Assembly (NCBI GenBank): GCA_012520135.1
Contig: JAAYOX010000019.1
Coordinates: forward strand, 1-21,258
DNA length: 21,258 bases
Source: Clostridia bacterium
Lineage (GTDB): Bacteria > Bacillota > DULZ01
Reading direction: 5' to 3'
Both the position numbers and the translations under genes were made by a program. The notes beneath the pieces are model-generated. The model saw only the letters and a program-made list of their open reading frames with translations, did no database searches and was not told the DNA's origin. This document shows, piece after piece, positions 8,380 through 15,187 of the stretch. Numbering within the stretch: position 1 is the stretch's first letter; each line of letters begins with the position of its first letter.

Positions 8380-9402
8380 CTAAAACTGGCTTAGGAAGCG
8401 TACATCATTATCGAATAAATGGCGTAAATCGTCGATGCCGTACTTTAACATGGCAATACGCTCAACACCCATGCCAAAGGCAAATCCGCTGACTTGTTCA
8501 GGATCGTAACCGGTCATCTCCAGCACTCTGGGATGAACCATACCGGATCCTAAAATCTCCAGCCAACCGGTGTTGGAACATACTCGACAGCCGGAGCCAT
8601 TACACATAATGCAGGAAATGTCAACTTCCGCACTGGGCTCCGTAAAGGGAAAATAACTAGGTCTTAAACGGATTTCACGATCGGCACCAAACATTTTCCG
8701 CACAAAAGTCAGTAAGGTACCTTTTAAATCGCCAAAAGTCACATGTTCATCAATTAAAAACCCTTCTACCTGGTGAAACATGGGAGAATGAGTAGCATCA
8801 TCATCCCTGCGAAATACTTTGCCCGGTGCGATAATTTTAACCGGCAGTTTAGGGGCCATTGCCTCATAGACACGAATTTGTACCGGAGAGGTATGAGTCC
8901 TGAGTAATACCTCATCGGATATATAAAATGAATCCTGCATATCACGAGCAGGGTGATTTTTAGGTATATTAAGAGCTTCAAAATTGTAATAATCCAGTTC
9001 AATTTCAGGCCCTTCGGCAACGCTATAACCCATCGTAACAAATATATGTTTAATTTCATCCAAAACTTGAGTCAAAGGGTGTTTCCTACCTGCAATAAAC
9101 CTAACGCCGGGCAGAGTTACATCGATTGTTTCCTTTTTGATCTGCATCTCTTTTGCCAGGGATTTTAATTCCCTTACCCGGGTCTCAATTTTTTGTTCCA
9201 ACATTTCTTTCACTTCATTGGCAAACTTGCCAATGACAGGTCTTTCCTCGGCACTTAATTTGCCCATCCCTCTCAACACTTGGGTTAAGGCGCCTTTCTT
9301 TCCTAGATAGCGAACCCTGATATTTTCCAGTTCTTCTTGTGTAGAGGCATTTTTACATGCGAGTTCTGCCTCACCGGCAATTTTTTGCAATTGTTCCTTC
9401 AT
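8380..9402 (-). CDS. pheS: Phenylalanyl-tRNA synthetase alpha subunit
   Basis: The 340-aa catalytic class II chain of PheRS, which forms Phe-AMP and transfers Phe to tRNA. Residues 1-90 are the N-terminal coiled-coil arm that holds tRNA. The catalytic domain has RTHTSPVQ (168-175), motif 2 FRRDDDATHSPMFHQVEG (197-214), a Cys-rich insertion CIMCNGSGCRVCSNTGW seen in other bacterial PheS, and motif 3 GFGMGVER-type near the C-terminus (about 305-322). The ATG at 9402 follows GGGAGG by about 10 bases. The leader upstream is a T-box with a TTC specifier. pheS, pheT and zapA form one transcription unit. Confidence 0.97.
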   Translation of the reverse strand: MKEQLQKIAGEAELACKNASTQEELENIRVRYLGKKGALTQVLRGMGKLSAEERPVIGKFANEVKEMLEQKIETRVRELKSLAKEMQIKKETIDVTLPGVRFIAGRKHPLTQVLDEIKHIFVTMGYSVAEGPEIELDYYNFEALNIPKNHPARDMQDSFYISDEVLLRTHTSPVQIRVYEAMAPKLPVKIIAPGKVFRRDDDATHSPMFHQVEGFLIDEHVTFGDLKGTLLTFVRKMFGADREIRLRPSYFPFTEPSAEVDISCIMCNGSGCRVCSNTGWLEILGSGMVHPRVLEMTGYDPEQVSGFAFGMGVERIAMLKYGIDDLRHLFDNDVRFLSQF

Positions 9403-9427
9403 GAGTTCTAAACCTCCCTAAATACAT

Positions 9428-9655
9428 AAAAAGCTTTCATCCCAAGGGACGAAAGCTTTGTTCCGCGGTACCACCCTAATTGACATTAAAGTCTACTCCA
9501 ATTCCGATAACGGGGAATAACCGAAAGAGCCTACTAACCAGTTCAACTCTCAGCTCCTGGGCGAACTTCACCAGCATTCCTTAAATGACGCTTTCAGTCG
9601 CGACGTCATCTCCCTAATAAGAAAAAAACTGATTACTTCTCCCACTCACAGCCTT
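9428..9655 (-). promoter_or_regulatory. T-box leader of pheST, Phe (TTC) specifier
   Basis: A tRNA-sensing transcription attenuator. On the minus strand the T-box core GGGTGGTACCGCGG is at 9477-9463. The 3' terminator hairpin (9459-9430) has arms AAAGCTTTCGTCCC and GGGATGAAAGCTTT with one G-U pair, and a T-run follows. Stem I has a GAAGTAAT bulge on its 5' side. The specifier codon TTC is at 9565-9563 in the context GAAG-TTC-GCCC. The thrS leader has GAAG-ACC-GCCC at the same place, so the two leaders support each other. Uncharged tRNA-Phe should favour the antiterminator and raise pheST expression. The 5' edge of Stem I is approximate. Confidence 0.9.
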
Positions 9656-9797
9656 TAATCTATTGCAGAATTAGGCGTCGGTACATGATGTAAGCAGTAA
9701 CTGAACCTGTTTTGACGAAAATCCTCCAAAAAACTTCGGCGGGCAGAAACATCAAAACCACAACCTTTCTGCAAATTTGGGGGAAATTCTTAAGCCG

Positions 9798-9826
9798 ATT
9801 ATACCACAACCCCACAAATAAAACAA
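9798..9826 (-). promoter_or_regulatory. Probable sigma-A promoter of pheST
   Basis: On the minus strand TTGTTT (9826-9821), a 17-base spacer and TATAAT (9803-9798) with TGG directly before the -10 (extended -10). It lies just after the trmH stop codon. If used, the transcript carries about 140 bases before Stem I of the T-box, including a small hairpin at 9743-9772 (GCAGAAA / TTTCTGC). No better promoter was seen closer to the T-box. Confidence 0.65.
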
Positions 9827-9840
9827 GAAAAGGAAGGATT

Positions 9841-10641
9841 CTATTTCACCTGCCTGACTCTCTCATAAAGCAGTATACCCGCTGCTACAGCAGCATTGAG
9901 AGACTCCATCTGCCCGGGCATAGGTATAGTCACGCGAACATCGGCATGTTCCGTCAATACAGGCCCCGGCCCTTGGTTTTCGCTACCGATGACTAAAGCC
10001 ATTCCCTTGGTAAAGTCATATTGGTAGTATGGCCTCTCCCCTCTGGGATCAGCTACTACAATGGGCAAACTGAACTTTTTACAGTAAGCCACCACATCCT
10101 CAGCCATCACGCCTTGCAACAATTTGGTTCTAAAAATAGCCCCCATGGTGGAACGTAGGGTTTTATCGTTATAGACATCTACAGTTTGTTTGGTGATTAG
10201 TAGCCCGTCAACTCCTGCCGCCACGGCAGTACGGACTATGGTGCCCAGATTCCCGGGATCCTGCAACCCGTCGACTACCAGCCATAAAGGATTGTCAGCC
10301 ATGGTTAATTCCTGCCAATTGCTCTCTTGTTTTTCCAGCACCAGTAATACACCCTGGGGCTCTTCTGTTTGAGCAATACCGTTAAAGAGTTTTTCCGATA
10401 CTTGATAAATAGCTACACCTCGCTCCTTGGCCTTGGCTACAATGGGGGCTGATGCTTCTCTGTTGAAAAAAGCATCGGTTCCAATCACATAAGAGGGCTT
10501 TAAGGCAAACTCCAACGCTTCCCGGACTGCTACTTTACCTTCCAGGACAAATTTGTTCTTTGCTTCCCTGTACTTACGTTTTGCTAAAGAGCGAACATCT
10601 TTTAGAATCTGGTTGTCTTTTGATTTGATGGTTACAAACAT
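9841..10641 (-). CDS. TrmH/SpoU-family RNA 2'-O-methyltransferase (YsgA-like)
   Basis: A 266-aa SPOUT-class enzyme that transfers a methyl group from SAM to a ribose 2'-OH in rRNA or tRNA. The N-terminal 105 residues look like the L30e-like substrate-binding domain of this family (KYREAKNKFVLEG). The trefoil-knot catalytic domain shows motif 1 LVVDGLQDPGNLGTIVRTA (121-139, Asn 131), motif 2 MALVIGSENQGPG (214-226) and motif 3 MESLNAAVAAGILLYE (245-260). Bacillus subtilis has a relative, ysgA, in the same place upstream of pheS. The start at 10641 is preceded by AAGGATGAGG. No promoter is obvious, so it may rely on read-through from rplT. The exact RNA target cannot be told from the sequence. 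Confidence 0.88.
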   Translation of the reverse strand: MFVTIKSKDNQILKDVRSLAKRKYREAKNKFVLEGKVAVREALEFALKPSYVIGTDAFFNREASAPIVAKAKERGVAIYQVSEKLFNGIAQTEEPQGVLLVLEKQESNWQELTMADNPLWLVVDGLQDPGNLGTIVRTAVAAGVDGLLITKQTVDVYNDKTLRSTMGAIFRTKLLQGVMAEDVVAYCKKFSLPIVVADPRGERPYYQYDFTKGMALVIGSENQGPGPVLTEHADVRVTIPMPGQMESLNAAVAAGILLYERVRQVK

Positions 10642-10672
10642 CCGGGCCTCATCCTTATCGTTTTCCGCCTAA

Positions 10673-10695
10673 CAAAAAGACGACATTCCGTCGCC
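10673..10695 (-). terminator. Likely terminator of infC-rpmI-rplT
   Basis: On the minus strand GGCGAC-GGAAT-GTCGTC followed by TTTTT: a 6-bp stem (one G-U pair) with a 5-base loop. It is the first T-run hairpin after rplT, but it lies beyond the palindromic repeat, 245 bases from the rplT stop. A related stem without a T-run sits right after rplT (10916-10932). Confidence 0.6.
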
Positions 10696-10723
10696 TCTGC
10701 ATGATGACTAACTGCTTATAACT

Positions 10724-10895
10724 AAATCGATGTTAATCCCGGGCTTCAGAGGAGCCCGGTTTGGGGATGAGCTCAGTCGCCTCGGATGCCTCCGAAACCG
10801 CACCCTGCGGGTGCTAATGCCGTCGGCATTGTCCCTCAGGCTCCTTCGCTATCTTGATTTTGGCTCCAATTCAGCCCTCTGATTAACATCGATTT
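10724..10895. repeat. Palindromic, multi-hairpin repeat element A (MITE-like)
   Basis: The ends are perfect 15-base inverted repeats: AAATCGATGTTAATC at 10724-10738 and its reverse complement at 10881-10895. Inside are at least four GC-rich hairpins: CCGGGCT/AGCCCGG (10739-10759), TCGGA/TCCGA (10782-10795), GCACCC/GGGTGC (10800-10814) and AATGCCG/CGGCATT (10816-10830). No coding sequence is seen. It occupies most of the 298-base gap between rplT and trmH. Base composition is clearly more GC-rich than the flanks. A non-autonomous mobile element or REP-like repeat is the most likely reading; a structured non-coding RNA is an alternative. Confidence 0.65.
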
Positions 10896-10939
10896 TGCCT
10901 TTATCTACAATCTAAGACGATGATCAGTCGCCATTTAGA

Positions 10940-11299
10940 TTAAGCATTAAGTTTTGATTTGGCTACATTGGCTAGTTCACTAAAAGCTTGAGCGTCATTG
11001 ACGGCTAAATCAGCTAACATTTTACGGTTAACTTCTACACCGGCCTTCTTCAAGCCGTTAATAAAGGTACTGTAGGACATGCCGTTCATGCGAGCAGCTG
11101 CATTGATTCTGGCAATCCACAGTTTCCGGAAGTCACCTTTTTTCTTTTTACGGTGAGCATAAGAATATGAAAGGGACTTCAGCACCTGCTGGTTAGCGGG
11201 GCGAAAGAGCTTAGACTTTGCACCAAAGTACCCTTTGGCCAGCTTTAGAATTTTTTTATGACGTCTACGGGAAACAGGCCCCGTTTTTACTCTTGGCAT
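10940..11299 (-). CDS. rplT: 50S ribosomal protein L20
   Basis: A 119-aa ribosomal protein that binds 23S rRNA early in 50S assembly. It starts MPRVKTGPVSRRRHKKILKLAKGY, the highly conserved basic N-terminal tail, and continues with the helical globular part (WIARINAAARMNGMSYS, about 66-82). Length is standard. The start at 11299 follows GGAGG by about 9 bases. It is the third gene of infC-rpmI-rplT, 40 bases after rpmI. In Bacillus L20 represses its own operon through the infC leader, and a leader with an attenuator is present here too. Confidence 0.98.
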   Translation of the reverse strand: MPRVKTGPVSRRRHKKILKLAKGYFGAKSKLFRPANQQVLKSLSYSYAHRKKKKGDFRKLWIARINAAARMNGMSYSTFINGLKKAGVEVNRKMLADLAVNDAQAFSELANVAKSKLNA

Positions 11300-11339
11300 T
11301 ATTGACAGCCTCCTTACTTAAATCGATGAACGCTTTATA

Positions 11340-11537
11340 TTACAGATAGGGAAGTATTTTTTTCATATTCTTGGCATCGGCAGCACTGACTAAACCGCCT
11401 TGCCTCAAATTACGCTTTCTCTTCCGGGATTTTTTCTCCAGGATATGGCTTTTGTATGCTTTTGCTCTTTTAATCTTACCGGTTCCGGTAACTTTAAATC
11501 GCTTAGCTGCACCGCGATGGGTTTTCATCTTTGGCAT
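11340..11537 (-). CDS. rpmI: 50S ribosomal protein L35
   Basis: A 65-aa, very basic ribosomal protein of the large subunit. The sequence MPKMKTHRGAAKRFKVTGTG, the central HILEKKSRKRKRNLR (about 31-45) and the closing MKKILPYL are the standard L35 signatures. Length is normal. An AGGAGG ribosome binding site precedes the ATG. It sits 16 bases after infC and is certainly co-transcribed with it. Confidence 0.98.
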   Translation of the reverse strand: MPKMKTHRGAAKRFKVTGTGKIKRAKAYKSHILEKKSRKRKRNLRQGGLVSAADAKNMKKILPYL

Positions 11538-11553
11538 GAATAACTGCCTCCTC

Positions 11554-12069
11554 TCAGTTCTCTTGTTTTGGTACCAAAATCATAGTCATATTTCTTCCTT
11601 CCACATTTGGAGGTTTCTCTACGCTGGCTATATCTTGTAATTGGTTGGCAAGTTTTTGGCAAATATTCCTGCCTAAATCAGAATGAGAGATCTCCCGGCC
11701 ACGGAACATTACCGTAACTTTTACTTTGTCGCCTGCTTGTAAAAAGCGAATAGCGTTTCTGGCCTTGACCTGAAAGTCATGTTCTTCGATACCCAAACGG
11801 AACTTAACCTCTTTAATATTGATGACTTTTTGTTTCTTCCTGGCTTCCCGTTCCCGTTTGCTTTGCTCAAACTTATACTTACCGTAATCCATAATACGGC
11901 ACACGGGTGGCTTAGCATTAGGGGCCACTTCCACTAAATCCATATTATGTTCGCCGGCCACCTTTAACGCTTCCCTCACGGGCATAATACCCAACTGTTC
12001 GCCGTCTGAACCAACCAACCTTACTTCACGAGCACGGATTTCCTCGTTGACGCGTAAATCTTTACTAAT
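11554..12069 (-). CDS. infC: Translation initiation factor IF-3, ATT start
   Basis: IF-3 (171 aa from this start) binds the 30S subunit, prevents premature subunit joining and checks the start codon. The N-terminal domain begins ISKDLRVNEEIRAREVRLVGSDGEQLG. The linker carries the Lys/Arg-rich segment QSKREREARKKQK, and the C-terminal domain contains IKEVKFRLGIEEHDFQVKARNA and GRNMTMILVPK. The first in-frame ATG (12018) would remove the conserved opening of the N-terminal domain. Upstream is GGAGGTG (12083-12077) followed by two consecutive ATT codons at 12072 and 12069; the second has a 7-base spacing and matches the ISKD start of Bacillus IF-3. A non-canonical ATT/ATC/ATA start is a known autoregulatory feature of infC. 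Confidence 0.95.
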   Translation of the reverse strand: MSKDLRVNEEIRAREVRLVGSDGEQLGIMPVREALKVAGEHNMDLVEVAPNAKPPVCRIMDYGKYKFEQSKREREARKKQKVINIKEVKFRLGIEEHDFQVKARNAIRFLQAGDKVKVTVMFRGREISHSDLGRNICQKLANQLQDIASVEKPPNVEGRNMTMILVPKQEN

Positions 12070-12101
12070 AATTTGTCACCTCCAAAAATGTTGGCACATA
12101 C

Positions 12102-12247
12102 AAAAAAATGCGAATGGCTCATCCATCCGCATTTTATGCACGTCAGTATAAACTGGAACACATAATTGCTTACCTTATTAACAACCACCCGGCGTCATAA
12201 GGTGAGAAGCGGACGGCTTCTACTTATTGTTATCATCTAAGCTCCAC
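12102..12247 (-). promoter_or_regulatory. infC-rpmI-rplT leader with attenuator (L20-type leader)
   Basis: This transcribed leader lies between the infC promoter and infC. Its 3' end is a strong rho-independent hairpin on the minus strand (12135-12105). The arms are AAAATGCGGATGG and CCATTCGCATTTT with one G-U pair and a 5-base loop, followed by TTTTTTT, all before the infC RBS. The upstream part contains GAAGCCG/CGCTTC-like stems and further potential pairing. In Bacillus the same operon is controlled by L20 binding a leader that switches to a terminator, so L20 feedback is the likely mechanism. The exact L20 sites were not mapped. Confidence 0.8.
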
Positions 12248-12253
12248 ATCAGA

Positions 12254-12282
12254 TTTTAACACTATTACTAGAGACATGTCAA
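12254..12282 (-). promoter_or_regulatory. Sigma-A promoter of infC-rpmI-rplT
   Basis: On the minus strand TTGACA (12282-12277), a 17-base spacer and TTAAAA (12259-12254), or TAAAAT with 18 bases. It begins 12 bases after the thrS stop codon and drives the attenuator leader in front of infC. Confidence 0.75.
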
Positions 12283-12293
12283 GGGCTATTCCG

Positions 12294-14204
12294 CTATTTT
12301 CTGGAACTGATTTCAGACTTAATTTCTTCCGCAAACGCCGAAGCTTCCATGGTACCTATATCCCCTTCCCGGCGCTTACGAACAGACACTGACTTATTCT
12401 CAACTTCTTTGTCACCGACAACTAATAAATAGGGTATTTTTTCCAACTGGCCCTGGCGGATTTTGTAACCGATTTTTTCATTCCGATCATCCACCTCAAC
12501 CCGGATGCCTTCCTGCTCCCATTTTTCCTTCAAACTATCGCAATACTCGACATGGCGATCGGCAATGGGCAACAGTCTCACTTGCACGGGAGCAAGCCAG
12601 GTCGGGAATGCACCGGCAAAGTGTTCAGTCAAAATACCGATAAATCTTTCAATACTTCCAAATACCACCCGGTGGATCATTACGGGGCGATGGCGCTGGC
12701 CGTCTTCTCCAATGTAAGTCAGATCAAATTTTTCGGGCATTTGGAAGTCTAATTGGATGGTCCCACATTGCCAGGTCCGACCAAGGGAGTCTTCCAGATG
12801 AAAATCAAGTTTAGGCCCATAAAAAGCACCGTCACCTTCATTTATCCTATATTCCATCCCCAGTTCTTTCATGGCCTGGGCCAATGCATCCGTTGCTTGT
12901 TCCCAGATTTCATCTGAACCCATCGCCTTTTCCGGTTTTGTAGACAGCTCCACATGATACTGGAAACCGAATAGCCGATAACAGCGGTCCACTAAATTGA
13001 TCACGTTTTTGATCTCAGCAGTAATCTGCTCCGGAAGCATAAACAAATGGGCATCATCCTGAGTAAAAGCCCTTACCCTCATCAAGCCGTGGAGTACACC
13101 TGATTTTTCATGGCGATGAACCAATCCCATTTCCGCCAACCGCAAGGGGAAATCCCGGTAACTGTGCTGCTGGGATTTGTAAACTAGCATTGCTCCCGGA
13201 CAATTCATAGGCTTGATGGCAAATTCCTGGTCATCAATCGTGGTAAAATACATGTTTTCGTGGTAATGATCCCAATGACCGGACCGTTCCCATAAGCTAC
13301 GGTTCAAAATGATCGGAGTCTTGATTTCCAAATATCCGGCACGACGGTGTTCTTCCCGCCAGTAAGCCTCCAATTCATTCCTGAGAATCATTCCTTTGGG
13401 ATGGAAGAAAGGAAAGCCCGGACCTTCTTCTTCAATGGAATATAAATTTAATTGAGTACCTATTTTGCGGTGGTCTCTTTTCTTGGCTTCCTCCAGTTTA
13501 AATAAATATTCCTCTAATTCTTTCTGCTTTGGAAAACTGGTGCCGTAGATCCGCTGGAGCATTTTATTTTTCTCATCACCCCGCCAATAGGCACCGGCCA
13601 GGCTCATCAATTTGACAGCCTTTATTTTACCGGTACTGGGTACATGAGGGCCGGCACAAAGATCCACAAAGTCTCCCTGTTGGTACATGCTGATTACCGC
13701 ATCTTCCGGCAAGTTTTCAATTAGTTCCACTTTGTAATGCTCTCCGATTTTACGAAAGAAATCAAGGGCTTCTTCCCGGGATAATTCTGATCTCTCAAAA
13801 GGATGATCTTCCTTGATAATCCGTTTGATTTCTTGCTCAATAGCCTCAAGATCTTCAGGAGTAAAGGTTTTTTCACAATCAAAATCATAATAAAATCCGT
13901 TATCAATGGCAGGACCAATAGCTAATACAGTCCCGGGAAACAGTTTCTGTACCGCCTGGGCCATGATATGGGCAGAACTGTGTCGATAGACTTCCTGTCC
14001 TTCCGGATCCTCAAAGGTGATAAACTCCAGCTTTCCATCAGTTTCCGGCTTATAATTCAGATCCGTCAAATTACCGTTCCATTTAGCTACTAAAGCTTCC
14101 TTCCCCAATTTCGGATGAATAGCTTTCGCTATTTCCTGCAGTGTAAGCCCCGCCGGGAAACTCTTCTCATCACCGTTTTTAAGTTGGACCGTAATATCAC
14201 TCAT
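12294..14204 (-). CDS. thrS: Threonyl-tRNA synthetase
   Basis: Charges tRNA-Thr in the cytoplasm and edits mischarged Ser-tRNA-Thr. Domains in order: TGS domain (about 1-62); second additional/editing domain with HSSAHIMAQA and CAGPH (about 65-240); class II catalytic core with motif 1 around GMILRNELEAYWREEHRRAGY, MNCPGAM, motif 2 LVHRHEKSGVLHGLMRVRAFTQDDAH and motif 3 VVFGSIERFIGILTEH; then the anticodon-binding domain (about 535-636). The zinc ligands are the Cys of MNCPG, the His of DDAH and the His of MIHRVV. Length (636 aa) is typical. Two adjacent ATGs exist at 14207 and 14204; the second has the better spacing (7 bases) from GGAGG. Regulated by the Thr T-box upstream. Confidence 0.97.
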   Translation of the reverse strand: MSDITVQLKNGDEKSFPAGLTLQEIAKAIHPKLGKEALVAKWNGNLTDLNYKPETDGKLEFITFEDPEGQEVYRHSSAHIMAQAVQKLFPGTVLAIGPAIDNGFYYDFDCEKTFTPEDLEAIEQEIKRIIKEDHPFERSELSREEALDFFRKIGEHYKVELIENLPEDAVISMYQQGDFVDLCAGPHVPSTGKIKAVKLMSLAGAYWRGDEKNKMLQRIYGTSFPKQKELEEYLFKLEEAKKRDHRKIGTQLNLYSIEEEGPGFPFFHPKGMILRNELEAYWREEHRRAGYLEIKTPIILNRSLWERSGHWDHYHENMYFTTIDDQEFAIKPMNCPGAMLVYKSQQHSYRDFPLRLAEMGLVHRHEKSGVLHGLMRVRAFTQDDAHLFMLPEQITAEIKNVINLVDRCYRLFGFQYHVELSTKPEKAMGSDEIWEQATDALAQAMKELGMEYRINEGDGAFYGPKLDFHLEDSLGRTWQCGTIQLDFQMPEKFDLTYIGEDGQRHRPVMIHRVVFGSIERFIGILTEHFAGAFPTWLAPVQVRLLPIADRHVEYCDSLKEKWEQEGIRVEVDDRNEKIGYKIRQGQLEKIPYLLVVGDKEVENKSVSVRKRREGDIGTMEASAFAEEIKSEISSRK

Positions 14205-14220
14205 CATAAAACCTCCCTCA

Positions 14221-14468
14221 AAAATAAAAATCTCCCGCCCTATTGGGACGAGAGATAACTCGCGGTTCCACCCAAATTGAAGCTAATTGCTTCCTCTTTG
14301 GCAACTGTAACGTAGTCAACGGCAAAGCCTAATGATTTTCGACTTTGCAACTCCGGGGCGGTCTTCCCATAGCCTTCGATGGAACAGCTTGCAGCCGGGA
14401 CTGTTCCTCTCTTTGATCGAACTGACTATAGTACTGTCCCTTTCATCGTCGATAAATTATTATGCTGT
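14221..14468 (-). promoter_or_regulatory. T-box leader of thrS, Thr (ACC) specifier
   Basis: On the minus strand the T-box core TGGGTGGAACCGCG is at 14274-14261. The terminator (14255-14231) has arms ATCTCTCGTCC and GGGCGGGAGAT with G-U pairs, followed by TTTTTATTTT. Stem I contains a GACAGTACTATAG bulge region. The specifier ACC is at 14362-14360 in the context GAAG-ACC-GCCC, matching the layout of the pheS T-box in this window. Low charging of tRNA-Thr should allow read-through into thrS. Confidence 0.9.
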
Positions 14469-14474
14469 TAAAAA

Positions 14475-14503
14475 ATTATAAAGTATTAGTAGAGAATTGT
14501 CAA
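14475..14503 (-). promoter_or_regulatory. Consensus sigma-A promoter of thrS
   Basis: A perfect TTGACA (14503-14498), 17-base spacer and perfect TATAAT (14480-14475) on the minus strand. The -35 box contains the TGA stop codon of the DUF445 gene, so the promoter begins inside the preceding gene. The leader T-box starts a few bases after the -10. Confidence 0.92.
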
Positions 14504-15102
14504 TTAAAAAGGTAAGCCACCGCCATTTGAGCTAAACCAATAAGAAACCCGAGGACGCCTCCTAAGATTTCAATATGTTTCAGTTCCCGGGAGGCAACTT
14601 CCAGCACCAACCGTTCCAATTGTTCCCAATCCATTTGATTGATTTTGTCCTCAACCAATAGGGCTATATCAACTGATTTTTTCATCTCCTCCATGGCTTG
14701 ACCGGTAAACTGCATTAATAAATCATAACCTTGATGCTGTACAATCTTGCCTACCAAACTTCCTGCTATCATTTTAACCGGTTCGGGTACGATATGAGGC
14801 AATGATCTGACTACCGCCTCGTTGGCTTGTCCGGCTAACAGATTGATCAGGTCTTCCTTTTCAAGTCTGTCGGAAACCTGAGCTGCAACATCATCAAAAT
14901 CAACTAACTCCCTTGCCACTACCTCCCCCAGAGAACGGGCAATTTCTGCTTTACGCTTTGGGAGAACCCCTTGAATTGCCAATCCTAATACAGGAATAAC
15001 CACGGGTTTTTGGGGGCGGAAGATCATCTTGACTGCAAGGTAGTTGGTAAACCAACCAATTAGAGCACCGATTATGGGAACTAACCAAAGGCCCGGGTTC
15101 AT
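14500..15102 (-). CDS. Short DUF445 family membrane protein
   Basis: A 200-aa protein with one hydrophobic segment at each end (about residues 4-24 and 179-198) and a soluble helical middle, so it would anchor as a loop or hairpin at the membrane. The N-terminus LVPIIGALIGWFTNYLAVKMIFRP is the typical DUF445 signature (compare Bacillus YheB), followed by PKRKAEIARSLGEVVARELV. YheB-type members are nearly twice as long, so this is a short form lacking one repeat. No activity is known. The ATG at 15102 follows AAAGAGGG. It has its own promoter just after ytxC and lies directly upstream of thrS. A place beside a sporulation gene suggests, but does not prove, a related role. Confidence 0.8.
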   Translation of the reverse strand: MNPGLWLVPIIGALIGWFTNYLAVKMIFRPQKPVVIPVLGLAIQGVLPKRKAEIARSLGEVVARELVDFDDVAAQVSDRLEKEDLINLLAGQANEAVVRSLPHIVPEPVKMIAGSLVGKIVQHQGYDLLMQFTGQAMEEMKKSVDIALLVEDKINQMDWEQLERLVLEVASRELKHIEILGGVLGFLIGLAQMAVAYLFN

Positions 15103-15133
15103 TATCTACCCTCTTTAAGTACTATTTTCATCA

Positions 15134-15162
15134 ATAATATAACAATCTTCTACACAAATCAA
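15134..15162 (-). promoter_or_regulatory. Probable sigma-A promoter of the DUF445 gene
   Basis: On the minus strand TTGATT (15162-15157), a 17-base spacer and TATTAT (15139-15134), about 30 bases before the ATG at 15102. The -35 box overlaps the tail of the hairpin that ends ytxC. Confidence 0.6.
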
Positions 15163-15187
15163 GAATAGCAGGCTCGGGGCCTGCTAT
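15161..15187 (-). terminator. Hairpin at the end of ytxC, possible weak terminator
   Basis: On the minus strand ATAGCAGGC-CCCGA-GCCTGCTAT, a perfect 9-bp stem with a 5-base loop, followed by only TCTT. The TAG stop codon of ytxC is part of the left arm. The poor T-run makes full termination uncertain; an mRNA-stabilising stem is the alternative. Confidence 0.5.

Noticed and set aside
9711..9722. Spo0A-box-like TTTGACGAAAA in the pheS leader
   Set aside because: One mismatch in the core TGTCGAA, a single copy, and no reason for Spo0A control of pheST.
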